Assembly: GCA_031763025.1 (NCBI GenBank)
Contig: JASSKH010000010.1
Location: 14,780,085-14,844,084 of the forward strand
Direction: 5' to 3'
Origin: Macrocystis pyrifera
Lineage: Eukaryota; Sar; Phaeophyceae; Laminariales; Laminariaceae
DNA: 64,000 nt
Under the pieces are notes generated by a model. That model ran no database searches. It saw only the letters and a program-made list of their open reading frames with translations, and was not told the DNA's origin. Position 1 is the stretch's first letter. Every line of letters starts with the position of its first letter. A program made the position numbers and the translations under genes. Shown piece after piece: positions 1 to 12,680 of this stretch.

Positions 1-79
1 GATAGCAGGGTGAAGGTACGGGTTACGGGTAGCTTGTCACTAAAAACTATCGCAGCAGGACGTTTGAAACTGCTGCCAG

Positions 80-1110
80 CTTGTGTGCGTTGGTGGATGG
101 AGGACGGCATTTGCTCATGTATTGTCGTCCTCGGTGGAGGAAAAAAAACGCCGAGCCTACCGTAGGTTGTGGCTCTTTGGGTCGGAGTTTGCTTCAGGCA
201 CCTCGAGAGGGTTTCCTATGTAAGGGCACCGTCAAAATTAGAAACTCGCACTCGCTCGAAAACATTTACCAGGTACCTGGTGCCTACTTCATATTTTATA
301 AATTTTGAAATACGTCAGCTGTGAGTTCGACTGATTAAATAGTTGATACTCAACTTTACTTCATATTTGCGAAACTCGAGAGAACTTCGTGGCATATGGT
401 AACAATATCGCCGCTTGATCATTTTATGTTTTATGTTGCAACAGTGGTGTACCAGCACCAGTAACCATTTCAAAACTACCCCGTGACAAGCTTAAAAGGG
501 GCGGTCTTATCTCGAATATGGTATTATCTTCACTATTATACTGAAAAAAATATCCCATACTAATTTCGAGTATAAATTTCTTGCGAAAGGTTGATTTACC
601 TGGTCTTACCTCTACTATGGCCTTACATCGGATGGTCTTAGAATGGCTACACTACTGTATGTACGTATGTATGTATGTTGTCATAACGTGCCATACCTGT
701 GCTATCGCCGCGGTTGCCGCTTACAAGGGCTTTGAATTTACATCATACGTATATACATGATACATTGTACAGAATAAGCAACACTCTGTCTGACGACTCA
801 CGACTCACGACTATCACGAGGGACATGGCTGCATTAGTGCTGGTGCTCGCAGATCCGTTGAGTGCGAGCGATCGCTAAAATAGTATACAAAGATGTCGCC
901 AGCACCTCGAGGAGCAGGATATTTGTATCTGCCGTAAGACTTGTCGTAAACTTGAGTGCGTTGGTGGATGGTGGACGCTATAATAGTGACAGCAGTTCGG
1001 CGGTCGAAAGTTCCTTGAAAATCAAGCAATGTCGGCTGCATCCATCTCCAACTGGGTACCTCTTTTTTGGCGCCGTGTACAGTAGTTAGAAACAGGCATT
1101 CGCTCGATAC
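80..1110 (+). repeat. Diverged direct repeat pair
   Basis: A segment at 80-109 (GTGCGTTGGTGGATGG core) recurs at 951-980, with weaker similarity before and after each (both are followed about 150 bases on by a GAAAC..CATTCGCTCGA-like stretch). This looks like two old copies of one dispersed repeat; no coding capacity was recognised. Confidence 0.35.
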
Positions 1111-1293
1111 GACTAGCATAGCAACGGCAACAGCCCTTCAGACGCGCTTGTCGGTACATGTATTAATAGTAGTCACTATCAACATAGCAATACAGGACAC
1201 CTAACTACATTTCATTTTTCTTGTAGTTTTGTTACTATTTCGTTGCCTTCCTCTCCTTAACTCTATCTGGCTTGCTGACTTGGTATGTACGTT

Positions 1294-1398
1294 GTGTTTT
1301 TCGTGTCGAGTACGTCGGCATGGCATTGTATTGTCTGCAGTAGTCGCCTCGCGTGTTTTTCGTATCCAGTACGTTGGCATGGCATTGCATTGTCTCGT
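1294..1398 (+). repeat. Tandem repeat, 59-bp period, two copies
   Basis: The stretch beginning GTGTTTTTCGTGTCGAGTAC at 1294 recurs with few changes at 1353, so the period is 59 bases. It creates open frames on both strands but no recognisable protein. Confidence 0.6.
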
Positions 1399-1800
1399 CT
1401 CCTTGAATACTGTATTTGCGATGTATATATATACATATCTCTGTCTGGTAGTTTGTCCCCACAGAGTCATGGTGCATCTCCCTAGGATAAATAATCAACA
1501 CGGGCACTGGATGTGTTGGATGCTGACGAGTACATGCAGCAGTAGAAAGAACGGTTTAATGTGAAGAACACGCTAGATTTCCAGGGAAATGAGCTACTCG
1601 TACTCGTACGAGAAATGTGAGAATACAATCAAAATCAGGAAAGACACAGAAAAGCTGGGCCAGGCTGGACTTCAGAAAGTGGATGCGTTCTACTGTACTC
1701 GTATTATATTCGGTACAAATATAACGACGTCTCCCGAATTTAATATCTTCCTTTACATCTTAGCCCGCCTCTAGAGCTAATTTTCTCAACATATACCTGT

Positions 1801-2092
1801 ATAGGTGTCCTGAAATGCCCCTTACCCGTTATATACGTAGACACCCTTCGCTAGGAAGGAAAAACAAACGACAAAAGAGGAAGCCAGGCTCGCTACAGAC
1901 AGAAGTAAACAATCAATATCAATTTGTACCATAATACACAATGGTATAGGTGTCCTGAACTGCCCCTTACCCGTTATATACGTGGACACCCTTCGCTAGG
2001 AAGGAAAAGCAAACGACCAAAGAGGAAGCCAGGCTCGCTACAGACAGAAGTAAACAATGAGTATCAATTTGAACATACCATAATACACAATG
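1801..2092 (+). repeat. Tandem duplication, 145-bp period
   Basis: The unit starting ATAGGTGTCCTGAA at 1801 is repeated from 1946 with only scattered base changes over nearly the full 145 bases. It includes GCTAGGAAGG and CAGGCTCGCTACAGACAG stretches found in both copies. Non-coding as far as can be seen. Confidence 0.8.
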
Positions 2093-2150
2093 ATACCGGT
2101 AACCCTTACCCAGAAATATGTTGCGTGTACATTAAATACAACTTCTGTCA

Positions 2151-2411
2151 GAAATGGTATCATGTCTTATCAACCGTCCAGTGGCACCACGCGGCGTGCG
2201 GCGTGCGTATCGGAGGTATCCTTGCATGTGTAGTTCGCGTACACCCCCTACACATACTTCAGCAACACATACCGATACCCTGAAATGGAATCGGGTCTCA
2301 TCAACCGTCCAGTGGTACCACGTAGCGCGCGGCGTGCGTATCGGAGGTATCCTTGCATGTGTAGTTCGCGTACACCCCTACACATACCTCAGCAACATAC
2401 CGGTACCCTGG
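2151..2411 (+). repeat. Tandem duplication, 131-bp period
   Basis: The unit that starts GAAATGG at 2151 is repeated from 2282 (shared ATCGGAGGTATCCTTGCATG). The copies differ by scattered substitutions and small indels and end in TACCGGTACCCTGG-type sequence. Confidence 0.8.
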
Positions 2412-2924
2412 TACCTGGTACCAGATATGGATACAGTAGATGAATAGGCTGCTTCATGTGACCGATGCTGTTACAGTCGGCACTTGCTTTTCGACACTCT
2501 TGTTACCCCTTGGAGGTCCCTACTTATGATGTTGACTCTACGACGCTTTGCGTGCATGGTGTCTGGAGCCTACATAGAACTTCACATATACAAGAAGTAC
2601 ATGGCCCGGGAATATGAAATAACATGTGGTACCGGCGCAATTTATTAGAACAAAACAGTCATTTTGGGGGGGGGGGCGCTAGCAAAATGGACGAAGAAGT
2701 CGTGCTCAGCGGCGAGCGCTACACTGAATAAAGCCTACAGAATGACCAATGCTCAAGGTTGCGGAAGGATGGTGTCACATGAAGGTTTTTAATGGTCGCT
2801 CAGAATATTACAGTACCAGGTAGGTGATTCTTGTCGGCGATCCCATACTGCTGTAATGAAGTAGTCTATACTTGTACGAGCATAAAATACTGTACGCACG
2901 ATCCTTCAAAGTTCGTCGGAGTAC

Positions 2925-3185
2925 CAGTGAGTACCAGTCATTTCAGCCCCTGGTACACTTCGGACTCGCGAGTACTCAGCCATTTCAGACCCCCGTACCC
3001 TATTTTGGACTCGCGAGGATTCGTTCATTGCAGCTCATAGTACTCTGGGGACTCGCGAGGACTCAGTCATTTCAGCTTTTGGTACCTGGCAACGACTCCG
3101 TCATTTCAGCTTCTGGTACCCTGAGGGCTCGCGAGTAGTCAGTCATTTCAGCTTCTCGTACCCTGGGCACTCGGTATGTTGTTGT
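2925..3185 (+). repeat. Minisatellite, unit about 40 bp
   Basis: Degenerate head-to-tail array of a unit of about 40 bases combining GACTCGCGAGGACTCAGTCA with a CATTTCAGCTTCTGGTACCC-type half. About six units can be followed. A second block of the same unit lies at 3975-4215. Confidence 0.8.
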
Positions 3186-3974
3186 CTTCACAGTAAATTG
3201 TCCTTTCTACCCAGCTTCATCAGTACACCCAATGTCCGTCGTGATTCATTACCCTAGAGAGATACTGATTCTATGGTCACAGACCGTGAGACAGAGGAAG
3301 ACAAAAAAAAACAAAACAATAATCGCAAATTCAAGGGCCAAGCGAGTGAAGTGCCAGCGTACCGGGTACGAGAACACAACACAAGCAGGACTAAAAAATA
3401 AGAACAAGGAAGACAATAAAACAAAAATAAATTATGCAATGAAACAGAATACAAATGACGCAAGGAGTTCAGAAAAGCTGCTATTAATAGACGGAAAGCA
3501 TACGTACTCAGGAAGGATATATAGCTGCCGCGCGGACGAAGCAATACGAAGGAGAGGAAGATACCGGCATACGGACGGCGGGGCGGGGAAAGGAAAACCA
3601 AGGGAGAGACGAGGCAAAAAAGAGAACATCATACTCCAGACGGTGATAGTAACATGCGAGTCCGTCTGACCTAAAAAATCGATTCGGGAACCTAGCCACA
3701 CCCTTTGCCGTCTCCTTCCTACTCTTGTCAATAGCGGTGCCGAGTGTCCGTACTGTCGCTATCGAGCCCCCCCCCCATTGAACAACTCAACAAGAAACAA
3801 GCAAAACCTGCTAGACGTCAAGAGCTAGTCGGTGTGTACTTCAAAATGACTCCCACTCGCAAGTCAATGACCTGAGTCCCGATGACTGGTACTGGTACTC
3901 TGACGACCTTATGCAGTTTTTTTCAAGGGCGGTAACAAAAAAAAAAAAAAAAACGTGTGTTCTTTAGATTTGAC

Positions 3975-4215
3975 ACTTTGGCTTGGTACTCGCGAGGACT
4001 CAATCATTTCAGCTTTTGGTAACCTTGCGACTCGAGAGGACTCAGTTATATTCACCTTCTGGTAGCCTGCGGACTCGCAACGACCCAGTCATTTCAACTT
4101 TTGGTATCCTGGGGACGACGGACTGAGTCATTTCAGCTTCTGGTACCCTGGGGACTCAGTACTTCAATATGACTCGGACTCGCGAGTCAATGACTGAGTC
4201 CCAATGAGTGCTGCT
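3975..4215 (+). repeat. Minisatellite, second block of the 40-bp unit
   Basis: Same GACTCGCGAGGACTCA / TTTCAGCTTTTGGTA unit as at 2925-3185, again about five to six degenerate units. The two blocks are separated by about 800 bases of unrelated sequence. Confidence 0.75.
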
Positions 4216-4977
4216 GGTACTCTAAGGACCTTTGCAATACTCTGTACTTGTTTTACTCGTAGAGCTGTCAAAATATCTGAAAATCGTCGCATATAAACAT
4301 TCGATTTGACCTTGACTTCGAGAGTTTCTAGACGCTAGACTCTACGCGCTTGACAGCTGCTGTGACTCTAGGGCCTCTCTGGGCAGAGACGACAGTCATA
4401 AAGTCATACGAACTGTAATGCCAAAAAAATAGACCCTCAGCCGCCGAAAAGCGCCAGTATATGGAAAAAAGACAAATAAATATCGGTACAGCTTGAGAAA
4501 CGGACGAAAACAGTACAAAACTTACTCACCTCTGCGTCCCCGACCTCATGTAATATGTTTGCCTACTATTAATAATATGCTCGTATTGATACAAACAAAT
4601 ACCATAACATGTCTGGACATACAGAGAGCAGTACTCGCATTGGTACTGGTACGATATACCAGGTATGTACGGTGTTGTCAGGGGAGACAGCAAAAGCAGC
4701 GGTGTTGATATATATCCGTACTATTAATAGTACGTACTTACTCTACAGTAGTACTACGAATACTCGTACAAATAAAGAGGTATGAACATCAGGTACCCGG
4801 TATGCTATAAGTACTGACGTTAAACTACAGACAGCTGTACTCTACGTCAATGTACTGCAATAGTTTGTACGTGTAGTTTGGGAGTTGCACCTAATGTTGT
4901 TGTACCTGGTTTACGAGAAAACATCACCGTCTCCGGGCCTACTGTAAAAAATAGGGATGTTCACGGGTCGGATCAAA

Positions 4978-5046
4978 CTACGCTGGTCAGGTCAGGTCGG
5001 GTCAGGTCGGGTCGAGTTGGGCAAGCGTGACCCGACCCGACCCGTT
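4978..5046 (+). repeat. GGGTC pentamer array with inverted end
   Basis: A run of GTCAGGTCGGGTCAGGTCGG-type repeats followed, after a short spacer, by the reverse-complement form GACCCGACCCGACCCG, so the segment can fold into a GC-rich hairpin. Confidence 0.6.
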
Positions 5047-5187
5047 ACATTTTGCGGATAAAGCCCTGATTAATAGTATATGATATTGTACCAGTATCAC
5101 TAATGTACCAAGTTGACACTTTTCCGGAATACGTCTATTTTTCTCCTCCGGTCGCGGGTCTTTTCTCGCGCTCTCGGCTGCGGGACA

Positions 5188-5640
5188 CGCAAGCGGTTCG
5201 CGTGTACACCACGGCGTAAGTGTGGGTCCCGGCCGGGCTCCCTGGCGCATGGTCTCAGCGTTCAAAGTCGCGGTTTCTAGCTAATAACCACGGGGAGCTG
5301 TTCCGACCTGCTAGAGCCAAGCAGGCCCATGGAAACTCCACAGCGACCCTCCGAGTACAGCTGTACACCTCGCACCAGGCACGCAGCACAACCAACACCG
5401 GGCACGTAGCTTAGCCTCGCCATGACCATATATCGCACAGAGCACGTGCGTAGCATGGGCGGGCACGAAGCGGGCTTGCGTGTATACCACGGCGCAAGTA
5501 TGGCTACCGACTGGGCTCCGTGGCACATACGCTGGGCGGTCAAGGTTCATGCAAGGTAGTCGCGAAATCTGGCGAGTAATTGCGGGGAGACGTTCCGCCC
5601 ACGCGCAGCCAAGCAGGACATTGGAAACCCCACAATTCAC
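5188..5640 (+). repeat. Diverged direct repeat pair, about 175 bp each
   Basis: 5188-5365 and 5463-5640 align along their length (shared CGTGTA.ACCACGGCG.AAGT, GGGCTCC.TGGC, GCCAAGCAGG blocks) but differ at many sites. Old duplication or two copies of a dispersed repeat. Confidence 0.55.
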
Positions 5641-6674
5641 GATGAGTAGGGAGAAGTATGACAAAAAATGCTACGGAATAAACACAGAATTCAAGGCTTG
5701 TAAACTCGATTTCCGCCAGTCTCTCCCACTAAACCTGACCTGTCTCTTCTTCGAGTAAGTCAGGAACCCCGATGAGACTCTTGAGTATCCAAGATTTGCC
5801 TCCGACTTTCACGGTACCGAACTCAGTATGCAATGGTCGCATTGCTCTCATCGTTCCTTCCTGGGTGTTTTATAAGTGAGCGAGTTTTACCGGTTCTTGA
5901 AAATGAGAATTCCCTTTTTTTTCCTTTTTGTAGGGGGGTGAAGGTGATGGTCGAACCACGGACCTCGCTCTTGATAATCTCAAGTCCTGCCTGCGACGCC
6001 ATTGTAGGGAAAATTAGACTGAAAAAGTAACGCAAGCTGCTGCTGTATTATGTCCGATCACACTGTCCCTGAAGCTCTATACTATGTGGCACCCACGGAC
6101 AACAGCAGTCGTTCATCAAGCTCTTCCTTTTGTGGCAGCCGCGGACGGTGTGTGCCTGTGTGCGACGTGCGAACACACGTATCCTTAGGTCCAATATATT
6201 GCATGATGGGGGGCAGGACGACGATACGATTGCACCCTTCCTCGGGATTTCAAAAATAACCGCGCAGCCATGGTACACACAACACTAGCAGCACCGGTAC
6301 AACAAAAGCACAGCAGCACCAACGCTTCACACATTGGTCTTTGTGACAGCCACGTTGGTGCCTTATTCTGTGTTACTATGTGTGTGCAATGTACACCAGG
6401 AGATACCTCATGTTCGCAATAAGCAAATGTCATCAAACCACAGCAGTACAGTTAGTATCACTAGTGAATAGGGACGCCTGGTTATGATGATGCTCCCCCC
6501 TTTTCAACTCGCCACACCCTTGGGATTTCAAGACACCTACTGCTGCTGTACATCCCGAAGGGGAATCTTGTATACGTAGATGTACCAGTCGTACCAATCT
6601 GAAATATTAATACTCTGTTTTGGATAACCAAGGGCGGGAGAATATTATTCCAATTCGGCTTACCAACAATACAA

Positions 6675-6770
6675 ATCAACACCAGCAACATCAACAACAC
6701 AACAACGACAACACAGCGACAACGGCAACAACAGCAGCACCAGCACCAGCAACGACAACACCCTGCCAAG
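6675..6770 (+). repeat. CAA/CAG-rich microsatellite-like tract
   Basis: Impure run of CAACAC, CAACAA and CAGCAC triplets. It encodes Gln/Asn/Thr-rich peptide in short frames only, so it is read here as a simple-sequence repeat. Confidence 0.6.
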
Positions 6771-7468
6771 AGCCAGTGGCACGGCCCTTTTATATACTGG
6801 TAGGAAACAAAGAAAGTGGGAAATGTTGATACTGCTGCTGTAATATACCGGTACAAGACAAGACTAGCGGTTCACCCGCGCTTGCACGTCATGCACACGC
6901 TTGCGATGCACTCAATGCAATGCTGCAATGCTTCAATCTTTCCCACCAGGTATGCGGTTGCTGCCAGCAAACAACACGTTGGCTAGTCGCCCTGTTTGGG
7001 CTGCCCCGTTTCAAAAGGCTTCACGAAGACTAAAAAAGGACAAAACAAAAACAAAAATGCAGAGTCGCTGTTAATATGTACGAACAATTGTGCTGCTTCT
7101 GGCTTCTGATTCGTTCAGCAGGCGTACGAAACGTACCCATTGCTGATACAGATTGATGCGCTGCCGCTGTGTCCACAACTACTGCTTGTGTAGTAGACAA
7201 GAGAGCACAGAGACACCGCATGGCAGCAGCCGTAGCAATTCAGTGGCTCGGCCGTAATGAAAACACAACAACACCAGCACAACAGGACAGGGAGAGAAGG
7301 GTGTTGCGTGTGTATGATATCAATGCCTCGCCCTCAGGACTCTATACACCCCACTCAACTCAGCTAAACTCTATACACCCCACTCAACACAGAGGCCTGC
7401 GAAGTGTCCGCGTGCCTGCTCGTCGGCTCTTCGACAACATACGAAGACAAGCAACTTCAAAAACTCAC

Positions 7469-8455
7469 ATTCCGACCCGTAGAGTCAGCGCTCGGCGTCC
7501 TCAACGCCCGGGGCTGCGGCGCGGGAACCTCCGAGTCGGTCGGGCTGTCGTTCATTTCTTCCACGATATCTTCCCAGGGCCTCGCAGTCCTCGACGCCGA
7601 ACCTCCCCCTGTCCTCACCGAGCCGGAAAAGTGTTTGCTGTCCACTTTCTCTTCCCTGCTACGCCTGCTAAGCTTTGGCTCCACCCGCTCCCCTCTAGAC
7701 CCTCCTCCGCTCCCTCCTCCGCTCCCCCTCCTCCTCCTCCTCCTCCTCCTCCTGATCCTGCTCCGCTTCCACCGCCTCCTCCGCCTCCTCCTGTCCGCGA
7801 GCTCGAGCTTTGCTGTGGCCTGGCCGGCTCGGTGTGCGAGCCTCTCCTCGTGCGGCCAGTCTCCTGCCTCGGCTTCCGACTGGCGGAGGGTCTCCCGTCT
7901 TCCCTGCCGCGCACGGAAGATCGGTTACTGTACTCGCTGTTGCCGTCGCCTCTCTGATCCCTGCGATGATGTCTGCTGCGGGAGGAGGACGATGCGCCTG
8001 TTGCTGCTACTGCCGCTGCCGATACTGCTGCTGACTCGGCAGGGTTTGCTGACCTATTGCCAGAGGAGGAACCAGCGAACGCAGAGCCGTGATGTCGCGA
8101 GATCGATGGCGCAGCCGAGGGCGCAGGCTTGGAGGCCTCACGCGTCGTCGGCTTCGTGGCGGAGTAGTGCACGCTCGTCGACACCACCGTCACCGGGATG
8201 CGGCGGCGCGGGGCATTTTCTTCCTTGGCGATGCGCACCAAGGCGGCGGCTCTCTGGGACGCAGGAGAGTGCGGAGCCGGCGACGGGGACTTGTGCGATG
8301 CTGTAGGTTGGGTCAGACCGAACCCATCCGTCCAATCTTCCGTTCCCGCATGGGGATCGGCGGAAACGCCGATCACGGAGTGTGTCTTGCTGCTCGTCGT
8401 GCGCGGTCCTATGCCGCGAGACGTGCGCTGTCGCCCGCTATCTCCATGTGAGTGC
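7469..8455 (-). CDS. Exon of an unrecognised disordered Ser/Arg/Gly-rich protein
   Basis: A long open stretch on the minus strand with a plausible acceptor at its upper end (TATGCAG just before CACTCACATGG) and a strong GTGAGT donor at its lower end (after ...GGTCGGAAT). The peptide is Ser/Arg/Ala/Pro-rich with SRHHRRDQRGD- and RKPRQETGRTRRG-like basic clusters, then two poly-Gly runs with acidic AEEGAEEG, then an acidic end (PWEDIVEEMNDSPTDSE) that sits in another frame; the frame change falls in the GGA-repeat tract near 7690-7770, so it may be a repeat-length error, or the tract may contain an unseen intron. No domain was recognised. Other exons of this gene were not found; the call rests on composition and splice signals only. 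Confidence 0.35.
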
Positions 8456-9542
8456 TGCATACCTCCCTTTTCGTCTCTGTCTCGTGATTTAGTCCGCGCC
8501 TTTTGTAAGCGCGGTATGTTACGGTGTGTTCTTGGGGGCTGGTTGAACGCGTCGAAGGGCAGTAGCGTCGCAGAGCCGTTATCCCGAGCCCCTTGCAAGA
8601 GGGATCAGCCAGGAACCATTCCCAGCGACGCGTGAGCCCAGTTGTTCTTTCCCCTCCCGTGGAGCCCGTGGTGTATTCCATTTCTCGGCACGATACCACC
8701 GTGGATGGCATATTTCTATTTCTCTGAAACAGGGGAGAGGGGTTTCCACAGTCCACATGATCGCCTCCCATGTCCCAGCATCTACCAAGCAACTCAGTCG
8801 ACGTTCTCTGGTTTTTCTGTCTTGCTTTGGAGATGGCCATGCGCTCGTGCTCGAGTTCACCTACGCGGTGGAAGGGCGCGTCGTACGAAACACCTCCTCA
8901 GCAAGCCCATGCTGTCTTGGACGAGGTGAGTCGCGAGGGTCATAAGCGGCAATGATGCCTACCAGAGGGAGATAAATCATGCCCGTGGTTTTGCTTGTAC
9001 TCGATCACATCTCCCAGAAAACGCATTGCTTTGCCACCCATCCTCTAACCAAAGCAGCGCTCACGCACCACGGCCCATGCAGCACACCCCAATATGGGTT
9101 GTTGCTGGTGGTGCTTCATCTCCATGTAGGTGGTGTTCCTGCCGTTCGTGGCAGGCGCCGTCTTGGCGCGTGCGAATATATCGTCCTTATCGCGTTTGGA
9201 GACACTCCCCCGTAGATCGCCGTTGAGGATTTGCGGCGCGACACGCTCATCCTTGCATTACTACCTTGCATGGCCGCCGCCGGCATTTCGACGGACAGAA
9301 CGTGGTGGATTATGTACGAGTAGCAACGTCACAGAACTGGCTGAGCTCATATCGTGACTTTGAGGGTTTGTACTGTTGGGACCATCGGGTACGCCTTGTT
9401 TCGGGCACGATTTTGCTCCCTCGGACCCGAAGCCTAGATAAGCAAGCCGCCCACGGGCGCTGCTTCTTGTTTGCAGAGATTTCTGGCGCCGTTTGCTCTT
9501 TCGCTTTTTTCTTTCTTTGGCTCTTGCTTGGCAACTGCTGTA

Positions 9543-9674
9543 CTATTACGGGGGACCATACATAGTGAATAGGACTTACAGTGTGAACAAAAACCTATAT
9601 ACAGCAGTATATTTCTCTATTTCTACTATTAATAATAATATTTGGTCCTATTTACTATGGGCCCCCCGTAATAG
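9543..9674. mobile_element. MITE, family M1, copy 1
   Basis: Begins CTATTACGGGGGACCATA and ends with the inverted form (GGTCCTATTTACTATGG...CCCCCCGTAATAG). About 130 bases, AT-rich core with AAAAACCTATATA. No coding capacity; one of five copies in the window (also 15380, 19783, 34797, 39213). Confidence 0.85.
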
Positions 9675-10350
9675 GTGATTTATACCAGCATACGAGTTTC
9701 ATACATACCTTTACCAGTAGGCTCTACTAATGACTGCTGTAAAAGGAAAACATAAACATACGAAGTACGAAGTACGGTACCAGGTATATAAGAGTTCGTA
9801 GGGCTCTGGAGGAGGATTTCATCAACGAACAAGTGACAACAAGTCGATCCCAGACTCGAGTCTAGAGTCAATGAAGTCGAGAGTCAAGGTGCTATTTGTA
9901 GCACCTCCATCATCGCATCACATCTACAGCAGTACATGCCTAATCGTATGGGGGCATCCTTTCACAGGATTGCAGGACCTGGTGCTGCCTCCGGACACAC
10001 TGCTGGATACCAGGTACCATTATAGTACCTGGCATATACCAGGGTATGCTCGTATACTGCTGTAAGCAAGACTCGATTTCCCGACGTGCGTATATATTTG
10101 ACGGGATGTCGTGTTATCTTCCCCCGCCGCGCGGAGCCGCCGTCGCCCTTTCGCCTCACTTCGCGCACGTCCGCCTAATCATCAACTGGTAACAACATTG
10201 TATACGTACCAGGTATCATACTATATTATACACCTTCCTGAATCCTTGTTTCGCGATATCACTCCTTCCGGGATTACTATTTATGCCTGGTATTATTAAT
10301 AGATGTTATTATTAATACTATTTAATACTATCAATATTAATATATTAATA

Positions 10351-10812
10351 GCTTCTGAGGCGCGCAAGCGCAGTCACTACGCTCGTCCGGGACAGGTGTC
10401 CTTCGACGAAAGCAGCTACAAGCTCGCCACCCTCGCGGTGGAAAGCTTTGAGCGACTCGGAAAGGAAGACAGCGATCTAATTGATCAATTGTTGGCGACA
10501 AGTATAGTCGGAGGGACGGACGGATCGTCCCTGGCGCAGAAAGGCGTCTGCAAAGAACGCCTCTTCCAGATCATCTCGGTGACCAAACACAGGTCGCGAT
10601 TTCGCGCTGAGTACATGCGTATAAACTAGCCCTGAGGGACCGCCAGGCCGCTAGGGGAAGGGTGGAAGAAGCCGGGGGAATGCGACCAATGACCGGGGGA
10701 TTGAACGTTGATGAGGAATAAGATATATTATACGCCGGTAGCTAAAATGAAATGATAAGGGGAATGGAAATTGGGAAACGACTGGCAGAGAAATGTATGA
10801 GGGATACTACTG
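10351..10812 (+). mobile_element. LINE-like element relic: C-terminal coding end and 3' region
   Basis: An open stretch at 10351-10629 encodes a peptide with SSYKLATLAVESFERLGKE and KERLFQIISVTKH; after one frame slip near 10595 the sequence continues as a basic LALRDRQAARGR-type end, a style I associate with the C-termini of reverse transcriptases of algal non-LTR elements (family memory, not a search result). The last 225 bases (10588-10812), ending GAGGGATACTACTG, recur at 56911-57134, which fixes the 3' end of the element. Truncated at its 5' side. Confidence 0.45.
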
Positions 10813-11624
10813 ATTTTTAGTACCAACACTGCTTGTACCGGTACTGCTGTCCTGGGTCCTGGCACAGCAGAGAGTAGTAATAAGTACAATATCGAGTTTG
10901 AGAGTGGTCTTCCTCTAACCAACCCTACAGTCTTTATATTAATACTGGTATACTTGTACTTTTGTACATACTAATAGGATGAAGAATCAAGACGGGCAAC
11001 TGCTGCCATGGATGGGTGTGCGCGTCGTTGGGTAGAAAGGACGATTCGATGTCAAAAACCAAAAACATCACAGCTGCGAGGATTATTTCACAACAGTACT
11101 TGAAGTATACTGGAACTTGATGCGGGCGAGCACAGCGGAGCAATCTCGGTGATCTCTTTGTCTTCTACCTGGTACGTGTCAATGCCTGTGATTGTAAAAC
11201 AGAAGAAAGATGTAGACCGTAGGCAAGTGCAAGCTGCAAGCCATGATCATGTAGATTTTCAGGACGTGGCGATGCATCGCATTCGATGCGTGCGTCGCGT
11301 GTGCGTTGTACTACTGTAGTAGCTGGCAGTTATTTTGTTATTTTCGATGTTGCGTACTCCGCCCTTTGCGACCCACGTATATGAAGGTTGTCTCCCAGAC
11401 AGAGCCAGGTATTCATACGAATCATACAACGTCAGTACCAGCTTGCCACCCGTGTTCGTAATGCACCCATCCTCGTACTATACATTCGATTATGTACTTG
11501 ATACCTGGTACCTGCCTGGTAACACCATACCAGGGAGTCACCATCGTTGGTGAACAAACAATCAGCAGGTCAGAACCCTCTGGCCAAGTTCCACAACAAA
11601 CGGTCGTTTCCCGCTTCCCCATTT

Positions 11625-11755
11625 CACCCTCCTCCCCCCCTCATTCCCCTTCTCCCTCCATCCTTATCTGTCCTCCCTCCCCCCAACTCCCTTCTCCTCC
11701 CTCCTCCTCTCCTCGCTGCCCCCTCCTCCCTCCCCGTTCATCCCTTCTCGGCCGT
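11625..11755 (+). repeat. C/T-rich simple-sequence tract
   Basis: Polypyrimidine stretch made of CTCCTCC, CCCCC and TCCCT words. Open frames through it are Pro/Ser-rich by composition only. Confidence 0.6.
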
Positions 11756-12624
11756 AACTAACCTGCATGCCCGTACCGCCCAGCAGGGTGCCAAACCGGC
11801 GGCGTTGACGGATAGGTTTAGGGAATGGGGGACGCTGACGAAGCAGAAAGCACCAGCAGGGATGAGAGGGTGAGAGACACTGACCGTCCGTCGCCTCGTC
11901 GTGTTTGTCCTTGCCACTAATACTAATATTATGTTAACGCTCTAACCCCGCCACTAAAACAATATTAATAGCAATTCCTCAACCTCTTTTCAACTGCACC
12001 CCACTGCTGTACTATAATTGTATACGCAGTATCAGTAGTAGTTTGAGTACGAAGTACACGTACGTACAGCAGCAGTATTATAGTTGGATTCGGATTGTTG
12101 TTGTAGCATGATGGGTATTGAAAATATTCACTTACCTGGTGACCTTAGACCTCGCACGTGGTACCTCTGGTAATATACTCCTGCCATCTACTTTACTACG
12201 GTTTGGTTGTTATGATAGCATTCATTTGGCGGTTGGCTTTGCAGCAGTAGTAGTACCAGTACCAGCACTTGTATCCGTGATGTCATACGAATTATTAATA
12301 TTATTAGTATCATACTAAAATGCAGATGTACGAAGACCAAAGATATTGTTTGAATGATGTGTGTCTTGAATGTGCCGGTCTGCATACGTATTTTATCTGG
12401 GATAGTACTTGATATTAATAGCTGGTATTATAAGTTATAATATTGATGGCAAAGCGCCTACGTATCGGATCGACACCGGTCGCACAGCTTCTCCAGCTTC
12501 CGAAACCGTTGCAGGTGCCATGTCATATACCAGGTATACGTGTAGTCTTACCCTTTTGGACCCAGATATATCGTACGTAGCGACAAAACTAATGTCGACT
12601 ACTGCTGTACGTACTGCATGTGCG

Positions 12625-12680
12625 CGTCGGACAGATCATTTACAGATAGATCATGTGCTGATAGATCATCTAAAGGCCTG
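12625..12680 (-). repeat. GATAGATCAT repeat, copy 1
   Basis: Contains ACAGATAGATCATG and GATAGATCATCT. On the minus strand it matches the GATGATCTATCTGTCC...GTGTG core seen at 20057-20294, 33557-33600, 33784-33850 and 52855-52915, so a short dispersed repeat family is present. Confidence 0.4.

Larger units (their letters stand above)
1..7468. other. Gene-poor, repeat-rich stretch
   Basis: No reading frame here looks like a gene: the open frames are short, overlap on both strands and lack plausible splice sites or recognisable protein motifs. The stretch holds the tandem and direct repeats listed separately, many short palindromic words of the type TACC(A/T)GGTA and TATTAATA, a poly-A run near 3940 and a poly-G run near 2665. 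Confidence 0.6.

Noticed and set aside
1801-2411. Possible CRISPR-like array
   Set aside because: Adjacent long duplications without alternating spacers, in a eukaryotic context.
7615-7957. Pro-rich plus-strand reading frame opposite the poly-Gly exon
   Set aside because: The Pro run is simply the complement of GGA/GGC repeats; the minus strand has the acceptor, the donor and a more protein-like flank.
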